Assembly (NCBI RefSeq): GCF_001403615.1
Contig: NZ_LN879454.1
Span: 248,001 to 312,000 of the forward strand
Direction: 5' to 3'
DNA length: 64,000 bases
Source of the DNA: Desnuesiella massiliensis
GTDB taxonomy: Bacteria > Bacillota > Clostridia > Clostridiales > Clostridiaceae
Positions within the stretch are counted from its first letter, which is position 1, and every line of letters starts with the position of its first letter. The notes under the pieces are model-generated. The model worked only from the letters and a program-made list of their open reading frames with translations. It searched no databases and was not told the DNA's origin. The position numbers were made by a program, and so were the translations under genes. Shown in pieces: positions 28,606 to 37,108 of this stretch.

Positions 28606-29454
28606 ATGTGTGGTAATTGGCTAGAAAATAATAATGATGTTAACAAAAAATTAGAGTTACAAATAAGCAAAGGGTATGAGGTTACTAATTATTTAAAGGG
28701 CAATCATTCAATTGAAGAGATGAATAAATCATTCATTTCATGGAGAAGAGAAACTGAAACAGTTTTAATTGAAATATATGGAGATAATAGAAAAAGTAAA
28801 ATATTTTTACTTAAAACAGATAAAGATGTTAACAAATTTTCTAAATTTAATACTATAGGTATACTGACAGAAGCTCTTAATAGTGGTGTGGATTTTATTC
28901 AACAAATAAAAGCAGAAATTAAAAATAATAAAACTAATGATATAGAGGATAGTGATTATTTGGATGAAAACTCCATATTGATTATAATAAGAAGAATATT
29001 ACAAAATTTCTATAAACATATTCAGACAATGTATCAAGAAGATGTACATGGTAATGGAACAATAAAAAAGGAAGCTTTAGATGCAATTCAAATTGGTAAT
29101 GAATATGATGTACAGAGAATTCTATATTCACTTATACGCCCTATATTTCCAACAGCTAGACTGGAAGTATCAGATGATGCAGGATATAAGTCTATAAGAT
29201 ATGATATAAAAATCGATGAATATAATATAGTAATAGAGGTTAAGTGTACACGAAAAAGTATGACTGAAAGAAATTTAACAGAAGAATTAGGATCAGATGC
29301 ATTTCACTATAGTGCAGATTATGTATTTTTCTTTATTTATGATAAGGAAAATATAATTAGAAACGTAGACGCATTTATAAGGAATTATAAGAGAGAAAAA
29401 TCTAGATTTGGGACAAATGTAGAAGCAATAGTAAATCAATCAATAAATATATAG
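28606..29454 (+). CDS. PD-(D/E)XK nuclease (DpnII/MboI-like fold), partner of the ATPase
   Basis: The 282-residue protein has a variable helical N-terminal half and a C-terminal restriction-endonuclease core: a helix with Glu (GNEYDVQRILYSLIRPIF, from about residue 163), RYDIKIDEYNIVIEVKCTRK (about 199-218) with the catalytic D...E-x-K, and SADYVFFFIYDKENIIRN typical of the DpnII/MboI-type REase group. RBS GGGGAG; start 1 bp after the ATPase. An ATPase plus nuclease two-gene unit without a methyltransferase fits an abortive or DNA-degrading defence module, but no function is proven here. Confidence 0.75.
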   Translation: MCGNWLENNNDVNKKLELQISKGYEVTNYLKGNHSIEEMNKSFISWRRETETVLIEIYGDNRKSKIFLLKTDKDVNKFSKFNTIGILTEALNSGVDFIQQIKAEIKNNKTNDIEDSDYLDENSILIIIRRILQNFYKHIQTMYQEDVHGNGTIKKEALDAIQIGNEYDVQRILYSLIRPIFPTARLEVSDDAGYKSIRYDIKIDEYNIVIEVKCTRKSMTERNLTEELGSDAFHYSADYVFFFIYDKENIIRNVDAFIRNYKREKSRFGTNVEAIVNQSINI

Positions 29455-29461
29455 TTATAGT

Positions 29462-29510
29462 ATTCAGAGATAGTGAAACTTTTATATTAAAAGAATTACT
29501 ATCTCTGAAT
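29462..29510 (+). terminator. Terminator after the ATPase-nuclease pair
   Basis: Perfect 13-bp stem ATTCAGAGATAGT / ACTATCTCTGAAT with a 23-base loop, followed by AGTTTTAATT. The T run is weak but the stem is strong; it can serve both directions. Confidence 0.65.
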
Positions 29511-29550
29511 AGTTTTAATTAAATGTGAAAGCCTCACTTTAAGTAGTTAC

Positions 29551-29579
29551 GGAGAACCTTAATAGGGATATATCTAAAT
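29551..29579 (+). repeat. Decayed CRISPR repeat
   Basis: GAGAACCTTAATAGGGAT and ATATCTAAAT reproduce a CRISPR repeat with several changes. It lies alone just after the ATPase-nuclease pair, so the pair is bracketed by array G and a repeat relic. Confidence 0.6.
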
Positions 29580-29623
29580 TATCTGTAGAAGCGGGAGCAT
29601 ATTACTCCCTACCTTTAATACTT

Positions 29624-30610
29624 CTATGCCATCATATTGATTTCCTTGAACTTATCAAGATCAGTGTAAAGTTCACCTTTATATGGATTCCTCTTTGTTT
29701 TCTTCATTTTATATATCATATAAATAAATACAGCTATATTACTTCCAAGGGATAGAGCAGCTAAAGCTGTGTAAATAGTAGGGTTATAGGTGGACTTAAC
29801 TACAAACATTCCGGTATCCTGAAAGCTTGGGAAGGTTTGAGCAAACATGCACCAGATAGCTAGAGTTTGAGCTCTATGTTGTAGCCAAGCTCCTTTTCCA
29901 AGGGTAAAAGCACATAGGGTTGGTGCTAGAAGTAAGGCAAACCCTGCATACCATGAATGAGTGGGTATACAGTTATAAGTGTATACAAAATTCCATAAAT
30001 CGTATGCGATAATCCAGAACCAAAGCATATCTGGCCAAAGCATATCTCTGCTTTTGTCCTTTTTAGTTTCCCTTCTTATTACTATTCCAAACCAGCCAGT
30101 TATAGCAATGATGTTTAGTATACCTGCAGCTGCGTTCATATAGTTCCATGCACCGCCCATTACGCCAACGGCTTCTCCTTCAATGGCACCGGAATTCATC
30201 ATCCAGTAGGTGGAGCCTACCTGAATATCTCTTGCCACCGCTTCTAAAATATTAATGGCAAGAATCAATGGTGGAAAGCACAAAGCGATTTTATTATCCG
30301 CTAGTCTCCAAATAACCGTTCCAGTTTTTTTATCTTTTTTCTCAATATGACGAATACACCAAAAGCCAATGCAGCCTGCTGTTGCAGAATAAACTTTAGC
30401 TAAATGAAACCAGTCCGTATAAGTAACATCCTTTAAAGCGGTGAACCATACAATTGTTAAAATAACTGGTAAAATTACAAAGCTAAAGAATCCCGCCCAT
30501 TTTTGTCTTCTAGAAAATTCATTGAATATAAACAAGGATATAAATACAACAAACCACATTCCCCAAGCTGTAAATATTGTTGCTCCTTCAGCATAATTAA
30601 ATTCAAACAT
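29624..30610 (-). CDS. DUF5692-type multi-pass membrane protein
   Basis: 328 residues with about eight to nine hydrophobic segments (for example WFVVFISLFIF, FFSFVILPVILTIVWF, YAGFALLLAPTLCAFTL, LAALSLGSNIAVFIYMI). Many Trp and conserved polar residues within membranes (CIPTHSWYAGF, FPSFQDTG) suggest a transport or redox role. It matches the layout I know as DUF5692; the function of that family is unknown. It is the last gene of a leftward operon with hypA, an Fe-S oxidoreductase and hypB, which hints at nickel-hydrogenase or redox context. RBS GGGGGG-type before the start. Confidence 0.65.
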   Translation of the reverse strand: MFEFNYAEGATIFTAWGMWFVVFISLFIFNEFSRRQKWAGFFSFVILPVILTIVWFTALKDVTYTDWFHLAKVYSATAGCIGFWCIRHIEKKDKKTGTVIWRLADNKIALCFPPLILAINILEAVARDIQVGSTYWMMNSGAIEGEAVGVMGGAWNYMNAAAGILNIIAITGWFGIVIRRETKKDKSRDMLWPDMLWFWIIAYDLWNFVYTYNCIPTHSWYAGFALLLAPTLCAFTLGKGAWLQHRAQTLAIWCMFAQTFPSFQDTGMFVVKSTYNPTIYTALAALSLGSNIAVFIYMIYKMKKTKRNPYKGELYTDLDKFKEINMMA

Positions 30611-30642
30611 TTTATTCCCCCCTTATTTCTTTAAAAATTTTA

Positions 30643-30984
30643 TTAATATGCAACTATCTCCTTAATTAAAAACTCTCTTCCGCTTAATAATTCCCAGCTT
30701 TTATTTTTACAAAAAGGACATTCTTTTTTATTTTGCAAAAGGTTATAAACCTTATTACAGCTTCTGCATATCGCATTTGCTGGAAGTATCTCTACTTTTA
30801 ATTTTGTGGATTCTAGCAGGGTACCATCAACAGCTGCGGGATAACAATCTTCTATATATTTAGGAATCATGGAAGATAGCTCTCCAATTTGTAAAACAAC
30901 GGTGTCTATCTTTGTTAATTTGTTTCTTACAGCGAAATTTTCTACGGTCTTAACTACTTCGATCACCACTCCGAGCTCATGCAA
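30643..30984 (-). CDS. hypA: HypA, hydrogenase nickel-insertion chaperone
   Basis: Delivers nickel to [NiFe]-hydrogenase with HypB. The N-terminus is MHELGVVIEVV, with the nickel-binding Met-His-Glu. The zinc site has two Cys pairs (CRSC, then CPFC about 15 residues later), near residues 73-94. 113 residues, the usual length. Lies 32 bp before the DUF5692 gene and 19 bp after the oxidoreductase. Confidence 0.95.
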   Translation of the reverse strand: MHELGVVIEVVKTVENFAVRNKLTKIDTVVLQIGELSSMIPKYIEDCYPAAVDGTLLESTKLKVEILPANAICRSCNKVYNLLQNKKECPFCKNKSWELLSGREFLIKEIVAY

Positions 30985-31002
30985 AGTAATCCACCTCCAA
31001 AA

Positions 31003-33681
31003 TTATCTAAAGACTCTTGTTATTTTTTTAGTAGCAATTTTTACCTTGCGTTTAAGAAGTTGTTTTATTACCACTGGTTTAAGATCCTCATAGGCTACCC
31101 CTTCACCATCATATTTTCTTACAAGGGAAATAGCATCAAATTTGCACTTAGTTGTGCATTGACCACAGCCTACACATAGGAACTCGTCTACAATTGTGGC
31201 ACCACAGCTAAGACAGCGTTCAGTTTCCTTCTTCATCTGCTCTTCTGTAAGGGTTCCTCTCAAGTCTTTGAAGGTTTGTCTTGATTTACTTCCATCTACA
31301 TGATCTATTCTTTGTCTTTGAGAATTATCATAGCCTTGAAGCTCTAAATTTTCCTTATTTAATGCATGATATTCTTTTCTGTCACGACCGATAATCAAGC
31401 TTTGTCCAGGTTGAACATAACGGTGAATAGAAATTGCAGCTTCTTTACCTAAGGCGATAGCATCTATGGCAAATTTAGGACCAGTTAAGGCATCACCACC
31501 TGCGAAAACATCTGGTTCATCTGTCTGTAATGTGATGGAATCTGCTTTAACAGTATTGTTTCTATTAAGTTGAACTTTGCTATCTTTTAATAGGCTGCCC
31601 CAATCCATTCCTTGACCTATTGAAAGCAATATAGTATCTGCCTTAACTATGATAGTTTTATTTTCATCGTAGGTAGGATTGAATCTTCTATTTTCATCAA
31701 ATACAGAAATACATTTCTTAAACTCTACGGCTGTAGCAATACCATTTTCAACAATGATTCTCTTTGGTCCCCAAGAATTATTAATTTCAATTTCCTCTGA
31801 TAGTGCTTCTTCAATTTCCTCTGGAAGAGCTGGCATTTCTTCACGGCTTTCTAAGCAGTACATTTTAACCTCAGTATCTCCAAGTCTAACAGCGGTTCTT
31901 GCCACATCTATGGCAACATTACCTCCGCCAATTACAATTACATTGCCCTTAAGCTTTAAGTCCTTGCCTAGATTTACATCTTTCATGAAATCAATGCCGG
32001 TAATGATATTTTTAGCATCTTCACCTTCTATACCCAGTTTTCTTCCTGCACAGGCACCAATAGCCACATAGAAAGCTTTAAAGCCTTCCTTTCTTAATTC
32101 ATTAAGAGTTATATCTTTACCCACTTCGATGCCTGTCTTAAATTCTACTCCTAATTCCTTTAATATCTGAATTTCAGCATTTACAACCTCTTTTTCAAGT
32201 CTAAAGGAAGGGATTCCTAGTGTCAGCATACCGCCAAGGACTCTTTCTTTTTCAAAAACTGTTACCTTATAACCCTCAGCGGCTAGGAAGTAGGAACAGC
32301 TAAGCCCGGAAGGACCACCACCTATAACAGCAATTTTTTTATCATATTCATGCTTACGCTTAGGGACATATCTGCGATTTATATTTAGATCTTGTTCAGC
32401 AATAAATTTTTTAATTTCGTCGATAGCTACGGGTTCATCAATATCTCCTCTGGTACATTCGGATTCACACTTTCTTGGACAAATACGTCCACACACTGCT
32501 GGGAATGGGTTTTCATGTTTTATAAGCTCAAGAGCGTCTTTGTACTTTCCTTGAGAGGCAAGCTTGATATAACCTTGAATGGCAATATGAGCTGGGCACT
32601 GAGTTTTACAAGGACTTGTACCAGTATCTACTACATTTTTTCTGTTTGTTCTATAATCAGCATTCCATTTGTCTGAGCCCCATTCTGTATCCCTTGGAGT
32701 TTCAGTTCTTTTTATTTCCATGGTGACTGGCGTTTTTGAACATAATTTTTGGCCTAATTGCAATGCATTAACAGGACAATTTTGAACACATTCTCCGCAA
32801 GCAACACATTTATCCCTATCCACTTTGGAAACATAATTGGAGCGCACCATATCAGCATTAATGAACATGCTGGCAGTTCTTAAGGATAAACAGGAACACC
32901 CACAGCAATTACAAATAGCATGGGTTTTACCAGAGCCATCTAAGTTAGGTATTTGGTGCATTAAGCCGTTTTCTTCTGCTCTTTTGATGATCTCAAAGGC
33001 TTCTTCACGAGTGATCTGTCTGCCTCTTTTTGTACGAATATAATATTCTGCAGCGTGTCCCATCTGAATGCACATGTCCTCTTTCAAGTGACCACAGCCT
33101 TCTCCCATAACCTCTCTTGTGGTTCGGCAAGAACAATCTGATACTGAGAAAATGTCATTATCATTGAGATATTTTGAAATCTCCTCATAGGAAGCTCTTC
33201 TAGTTTCACCTTCAATAGCATGCTCTATAGGAATAACACGCATAAGACCTACCCCTACAGGGAAGTTACCAACGGTCTTGGGTCCTCTTGTTCTACCGTA
33301 AGCTTCAAAAGCTTTTGCAATTTGAGGATATTTTTCAACATTCTTTTTATTGTTAGTCATCATTTCCATGATGCCAGGAACCCAAGTTTCATACCAAAAA
33401 GTGTCTACTCCATCAATTTCATTAACAAAGCAAACACCTATGTCCGCTAGCTCTAACAATAATTCAGTTGTTCTTTCTACAGATTTTCCGCATAAAGGAG
33501 CAACCTCTTTAGCTGTAATTCTTTTGCCAATTTTCATACAAAGAACTACTTCTGCCATCTCATCCGTGACAACGGGTTCAAGAATCATATATTCTGGATC
33601 AGTAGCTTTAACCTCATTTTTTGAGCCGCGCTTCTTATTGCTGATATGATTTGCAAGATCAAGTACCTTTTCCTTTACCAA
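31003..33681 (-). CDS. Fe-S/FAD NAD(P)H oxidoreductase, GltD-like with ferredoxin domains
   Basis: An 892-residue multi-domain redox enzyme. Residues 1-130: winged-helix-like. About 180-300: Cys-rich block (SDCSCRTTR, CNCCGCSC) followed by one ferredoxin cluster CVACGECVQNCP. About 350-420: GltD-type Fe-S entry (CKTQCPAHIAI, CGRICPRKCESECTR). About 445-770: FAD-binding IAVIGGGPSGLSCSYFLA, NAD(P)-binding VIVIGGGNVAIDVARTA, and FAD end motif DVFAGGDALTGP. C-terminus: CLSCG and a last cluster CVGCGQCTTKC. It would shuttle electrons between NAD(P)H and ferredoxin-type carriers. The operon with hypA/hypB suggests a link to hydrogen metabolism. The N-terminal third resembles the protein at 47310. 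Confidence 0.85.
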   Translation of the reverse strand: MVKEKVLDLANHISNKKRGSKNEVKATDPEYMILEPVVTDEMAEVVLCMKIGKRITAKEVAPLCGKSVERTTELLLELADIGVCFVNEIDGVDTFWYETWVPGIMEMMTNNKKNVEKYPQIAKAFEAYGRTRGPKTVGNFPVGVGLMRVIPIEHAIEGETRRASYEEISKYLNDNDIFSVSDCSCRTTREVMGEGCGHLKEDMCIQMGHAAEYYIRTKRGRQITREEAFEIIKRAEENGLMHQIPNLDGSGKTHAICNCCGCSCLSLRTASMFINADMVRSNYVSKVDRDKCVACGECVQNCPVNALQLGQKLCSKTPVTMEIKRTETPRDTEWGSDKWNADYRTNRKNVVDTGTSPCKTQCPAHIAIQGYIKLASQGKYKDALELIKHENPFPAVCGRICPRKCESECTRGDIDEPVAIDEIKKFIAEQDLNINRRYVPKRKHEYDKKIAVIGGGPSGLSCSYFLAAEGYKVTVFEKERVLGGMLTLGIPSFRLEKEVVNAEIQILKELGVEFKTGIEVGKDITLNELRKEGFKAFYVAIGACAGRKLGIEGEDAKNIITGIDFMKDVNLGKDLKLKGNVIVIGGGNVAIDVARTAVRLGDTEVKMYCLESREEMPALPEEIEEALSEEIEINNSWGPKRIIVENGIATAVEFKKCISVFDENRRFNPTYDENKTIIVKADTILLSIGQGMDWGSLLKDSKVQLNRNNTVKADSITLQTDEPDVFAGGDALTGPKFAIDAIALGKEAAISIHRYVQPGQSLIIGRDRKEYHALNKENLELQGYDNSQRQRIDHVDGSKSRQTFKDLRGTLTEEQMKKETERCLSCGATIVDEFLCVGCGQCTTKCKFDAISLVRKYDGEGVAYEDLKPVVIKQLLKRKVKIATKKITRVFR

Positions 33682-33751
33682 ATGATATCCCTCCTAAAAA
33701 TAACTATAAATACTATATAAAACGTTTACAAAAACAGAGAGTTTTTATAAA

Positions 33752-34423
33752 TCAATTCTCTTTCCAGCTGTTCACCTCTGAACGTAGCCAATGAATCCAC
33801 TCACTAATTCCATCCCCGGTTTTAGCTGACATAGGAATAACTTTAATATTAGGATTGAGTTTTTTCACTCTCTCTTTTAATACCTCTAAATCAAAATCAA
33901 AATGTTCTGCTACGTCAATTTTATTCACTAATACCACATCAACTATAGAAAACATCAATGGATATTTTAAAGGCTTGTCATCTCCTTCAGGTACGCTTAA
34001 AATCATAGCATTTTTAGAAGAACCAGTATCAAACTCTGCTGGGCACACTAAATTCCCCACATTTTCTAGTATTACAAAATCAAGATTTTCTGTTCCAAGT
34101 CCCTCTAGGCCTTGTCTAGTCATATCCGCATCAAGATGGCACATTCCTCCTGTATGCAGCTGAATCACTTTAGCACCAGTCTGTGCAACCTTGTGGGCGT
34201 CCACATCTGAATCAATATCCGCTTCTAAGACTCCAACCTTCATCTTATCTTTTAAAGCTTCGATGGTTCTCAAAACAGTGGTTGTTTTTCCGGAGCCAGG
34301 CGAGGACATAAGATTTAATAGAAAAACCCCATCTTTTTTCAATTTCTCTCTCAGCAGGTCTGCCTGACGGTCATTGTTTTCAAAAACACTTTGTTTAATT
34401 TCTAAAATTTTATATGTCTCCAT
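33752..34423 (-). CDS. hypB: HypB, hydrogenase nickel-incorporation GTPase
   Basis: GTPase that powers nickel insertion into hydrogenase. G1 motif SSPGSGKTTT near residue 42, LEADIDSDVDAHKV, HTGGMCHLDADM (metal-binding Cys-His of HypB), ENVGNLVCPAEFD, and NKID (G4). No His-rich N-terminal stretch, so it is the non-storage type. Start at 34423 (METYK) is seven bases after GGGGGG; the ORF is open to 34438. First gene of the leftward operon. Confidence 0.96.
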   Translation of the reverse strand: METYKILEIKQSVFENNDRQADLLREKLKKDGVFLLNLMSSPGSGKTTTVLRTIEALKDKMKVGVLEADIDSDVDAHKVAQTGAKVIQLHTGGMCHLDADMTRQGLEGLGTENLDFVILENVGNLVCPAEFDTGSSKNAMILSVPEGDDKPLKYPLMFSIVDVVLVNKIDVAEHFDFDLEVLKERVKKLNPNIKVIPMSAKTGDGISEWIHWLRSEVNSWKEN

Positions 34424-34446
34424 ATAAATTCCCCCCATTTCATATT

Positions 34447-34607
34447 AAGGCATCTCCCAAAAATAACTAGTCAGTCTACTTGTCTATTTTTCGTAATACT
34501 GCGTCCATAGGACCCACTAATAGCCCCACTATTAATGGAACCTGTGTCCTTGTCTTACGCAAAATATACTTCGCATCTTTGACTAGTTATTTTTTTACGA
34601 TGCCTAA
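34447..34607. repeat. MITE-like element with long terminal inverted repeats
   Basis: AGGCATC...AAAAATAACTAGTCA (34448-34474) is mirrored by TGACTAGTTATTTTT...GATGCCTAA (34580-34607). About 160 bp lie between the outer ends, with no ORF. The inner parts are weakly palindromic as well. It sits in the promoter region of hypB. Only one copy was found in this window. Confidence 0.6.
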
Positions 34608-34730
34608 CTTAGCTATTATGTGTAAGTCTTAGGCTATAATAAAAAAGATAACAAGTGTTATGTTTATCATATAATATCCCTATGCTATTGTCAATAAATT
34701 AACAATTAAAAGTATAAAATATTCCGAAAA

Positions 34731-34838
34731 TATAGGAGGCTGTGAAAAAAGGTGTTCTATAGGTTTCCCTACACCGCGCGTGGCGCCCCACGAGCGGCCC
34801 GTGAAAAAGAACACCTATGTTTTTCACATCCTCCTATA
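34731..34838 (-). repeat. 108-bp GC-rich palindromic element, copy 1
   Basis: One of four copies, all exactly 108 bp, and the only one in reverse orientation. Outer ends TATAGGAGG / CCTCCTATA, inner shared block GGTGTTCTATAGGTTTCCCT, GC-rich core (CGCGCGTGG ... CCACGAGCGG). It separates hypB from the TetR gene. Confidence 0.9.
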
Positions 34839-34927
34839 CAATATTACATTCCTTCGCTATTAAACCTATGATGATTAGTCATTTATTGTAAAAATATGAT
34901 ATACTATTTGTAAATGAGGTGAAGAAT

Positions 34928-35566
34928 GTGAATTCTAATGGACAAAATCAGAGAAAACAACGCATTTTAGATGCTGCAATTAGTGTGTTTATAGAAAAGG
35001 GGTTTGAGGAGGCAAGTATGCGTGAGATATCCTCCGCTGCTGGGCTTACTACAGGTGCTATATATCATCATTTTAAGAATAAAGATGAGTTATTCTATCA
35101 CGCAGTAAAGGAAGCTATGTACTTTGCTCAAAAGCTTTCTGAAAAAGATGAAAGCAGTAATGTGAAAAGTAATAAAGATATGTTAAAGGAAATTAGCAAT
35201 AAAGTTATGGAGCGTATGTCAAAGGTTGATGAGCAGCGCCTTTTAGTTTTGTTGATAGGTTATGTGATATCAAAGGGCGGAACCCTTAGTGAGGTGCTTA
35301 AAAAGGATTATAATGAAATAATAAACAAGGTAGCAGATATGTACTTTTATGCCTTTGGTATTGAGAATGAAGAATGTAAAAAAATCCTTGCTTCTATTTT
35401 GGTAGCAGCCTTAGATGGTGTTGCAATGCAATACTCCCTTGGTGTTTTAAAGCAAGAAGACCAAAAATTTAAAGATACCTTCGTTGATTTTTTTGCCCAA
35501 AGTATTCCTGCATTTATGAGGAATTATACTGCTGAACCTGTTTTTGAAAGCAAACTGAAAGAGTGA
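34928..35566 (+). CDS. TetR/AcrR family transcriptional regulator
   Basis: N-terminal TetR helix-turn-helix: KQRILDAAISVFIEKGFEEAS, then MREISSAAGLTTGAIYHHFKNKDELF (residues about 10-55). The ligand domain is helical with YAFGIENEECKKILASILVAALDG. The GTG start at 34928 has GAGGTGAAG just upstream; GTG at 34919 would add three residues. Target is unknown; it may act on itself or on the membrane operon at 35735. Confidence 0.9.
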   Translation: MNSNGQNQRKQRILDAAISVFIEKGFEEASMREISSAAGLTTGAIYHHFKNKDELFYHAVKEAMYFAQKLSEKDESSNVKSNKDMLKEISNKVMERMSKVDEQRLLVLLIGYVISKGGTLSEVLKKDYNEIINKVADMYFYAFGIENEECKKILASILVAALDGVAMQYSLGVLKQEDQKFKDTFVDFFAQSIPAFMRNYTAEPVFESKLKE

Positions 35567-35582
35567 ATTAAAGGTAATTAAT

Positions 35583-35611
35583 AGCATCTATCACAAAGTA
35601 TAGATGCTTTA
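35583..35611 (+). terminator. Terminator after the TetR gene
   Basis: Stem AGCATCTAT / ATAGATGCT with an 8-base loop, followed by TTTAATA. Confidence 0.65.
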
Positions 35612-35642
35612 ATATTCACTATATTAAAGCTATAATACTAAA

Positions 35643-35661
35643 ATACTCCCTAAAGGAGTAT
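35643..35661 (+). promoter_or_regulatory. Perfect inverted repeat upstream of the MotA-like/LuxR operon
   Basis: ATACTCC-CTAAA-GGAGTAT, a perfect 7-bp inverted repeat with a 5-bp centre, about 75 bp before the next start codon. The size and place suit an operator for the TetR or LuxR regulator next to it. Confidence 0.5.
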
Positions 35662-35734
35662 GGAAGTTTGTGAGAGTATAGTATAAGCTATCAGTAATAG
35701 AAGTACTTCTTACTAAAAAATTAGGAGGGTTATC

Positions 35735-36178
35735 ATGTATTTTTTAGGTGTGATGTTTTTTATATTAATTTTGTTTGCATCCACAAGCTACTATTCTTCT
35801 GCTACTCTATTTATAGATGTATCAAATTTCATATTTATTTTAGCTTTTAGTATATCCATGCTTCTGGCTTCAGGACTTTTTTCTGATTTTGTAAGAGGAT
35901 TTAAGATTATGATGCAAAAAGAAAATAAATATTCTTTGCTAGAGCTTAGGAAAACGGAAAAGGCTATAAAACTCATGCTAGAACTAATTATTTTATCTGG
36001 GCTTTTAGGAGCTATTATTGGTATGGTGTTAATTTTGGCATGGATTGGAGTAGATAACATTAAGCTTGCAAGAGGGGCGGCAGTAGCTTTGCTTAGTTTA
36101 TTCTATTCAATATTCTTTAGCATTATATTGCTACCTATTAAAGCTAAAGTTAAAGCTATAATATTAACTATAGAATAG
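35735..36178 (+). CDS. MotA/TolQ/ExbB-like small membrane protein
   Basis: 147 residues with four hydrophobic segments. The second half resembles the proton-channel family: EKAIKLMLELIILSGLLGAI then a helix pair ending ALLSLFYSIFFSIILLPIKA, the pattern of the last two helices of MotA/ExbB. No conserved cytoplasmic loop of MotA is seen, so it is only similar in the core. It ends 8 bp before the LuxR-type gene. Function unknown; a membrane sensor partner is an inference. RBS TAGGAGGG. Confidence 0.5.
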   Translation: MYFLGVMFFILILFASTSYYSSATLFIDVSNFIFILAFSISMLLASGLFSDFVRGFKIMMQKENKYSLLELRKTEKAIKLMLELIILSGLLGAIIGMVLILAWIGVDNIKLARGAAVALLSLFYSIFFSIILLPIKAKVKAIILTIE

Positions 36179-36186
36179 GCAATGCT

Positions 36187-36840
36187 ATGAAAAGGCGTTT
36201 AAAAAACATAGGAGCACTTCTTTTATATCTAATGGTAATGGGAATGCTCCTAGAGTTTGACTGGAATATTATCATACGACCTAAACCCTTTCTTTCAGTA
36301 GTAATTGGAGCAATAATACTAACAGCTTCCCAATACAAAAAAACTTTTGCAAAGGAAGAAGTAATACATAGCCTAAGATGGAATGTTTTATTTGCAAGTT
36401 TTCTTACCACTTTAATGTCTATGCTATCTTTTACTTCAGCGAAGAATTTGGATAATATCAATATCTCTGCTTTTGGTGAGAATTTTTTGCCACTTTTGTA
36501 TGGAACTATATTGTATTTAATTCTAAACTTGATTTTTGAAGAAGAAAGAATCAAAAATAAAAAGGAATTTGATGAAAATCCCAAGGTTCAAGAGAAGAAT
36601 TTGTTTGATACAATAGTTGCAGATAAGGTATTTAGAGAATTTACGCTTACCAATAGAGAATGTCATGTAGCAATAAAAATGCTAGAGAATATATCCAACA
36701 AAGAAATAGCGGAACAACTTTATATATCTGAAGCTACCGTAAAGAAACATATTCAAAATATATATCAAAAGTTAGAGGTTTCTGATAGAGAGGGGTTTAG
36801 AAAGATTTACTTAGAAAAGGCACAAAAGGTAGATTTCTAA
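36187..36840 (+). CDS. Membrane-anchored LuxR-type transcriptional regulator
   Basis: 217 residues. The N-terminal ~120 residues have about four hydrophobic segments (IGALLLYLMVMGMLL, FLSVVIGAIILTA, VLFASFLTTLMSML, LPLLYGTILYLILNLIF). The C-terminus is a LuxR/GerE helix-turn-helix: FTLTNRECHVAIKMLENISN then KEIAEQLYISEATVKKHIQN. A DNA-binding domain tethered to membrane helices is the one-component membrane regulator layout. Paired with the MotA-like protein. Confidence 0.85.
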   Translation: MKRRLKNIGALLLYLMVMGMLLEFDWNIIIRPKPFLSVVIGAIILTASQYKKTFAKEEVIHSLRWNVLFASFLTTLMSMLSFTSAKNLDNINISAFGENFLPLLYGTILYLILNLIFEEERIKNKKEFDENPKVQEKNLFDTIVADKVFREFTLTNRECHVAIKMLENISNKEIAEQLYISEATVKKHIQNIYQKLEVSDREGFRKIYLEKAQKVDF

Positions 36841-36847
36841 AAGCTGA

Positions 36848-36898
36848 AAAAAGCAAGTTTGTAATCTTATGAGAAGAAATTACGACTTGCTTTTATTT
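36848..36898 (+). terminator. Terminator after the LuxR-type gene
   Basis: Stem AAAAGCAAGT / ACTTGCTTTT, extended by GTAAT / ATTAC in the loop, followed by ATTTTA. Confidence 0.65.
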
Positions 36899-36933
36899 TA
36901 AGCAAAATTAATCATTCAATTATATAAATAAGA

Positions 36934-37108
36934 TTTACCAGCTATATTTTGTCTGCGTATGGCAAAGCTCTTGAAAAATCAAGCTTAGGGCTAATAAATG
37001 AAAAAATGCTTTATGAGCACATTAAGGCTGGTAAAATTTCTTGTAATATATTGATTTTACTACGTTTATACTATATTATCTATAATAAAGAATGGCTATT
37101 TTTCAAGT
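36934..37108 (+). promoter_or_regulatory. CRISPR leader of array H (L2 family)
   Basis: 175 bp. TTTACCAGC at the start and GCTGGTAAA at about 37027-37035 form the outer inverted repeat. The last ~75 bp are close to the leader of array F (ATATTGATTTTACT..., AAAGAATGGCTATTTTTCAAG). No cas6 remnant precedes it. Confidence 0.78.

Noticed and set aside
27408..29454. Restriction-modification system
   Set aside because: No methyltransferase motifs occur in either gene or in the neighbours.
31003..33681. Small or large subunit of glutamate synthase
   Set aside because: Only the GltD-like flavoprotein part is present, fused to extra Fe-S domains and next to hyp genes; no GltB.
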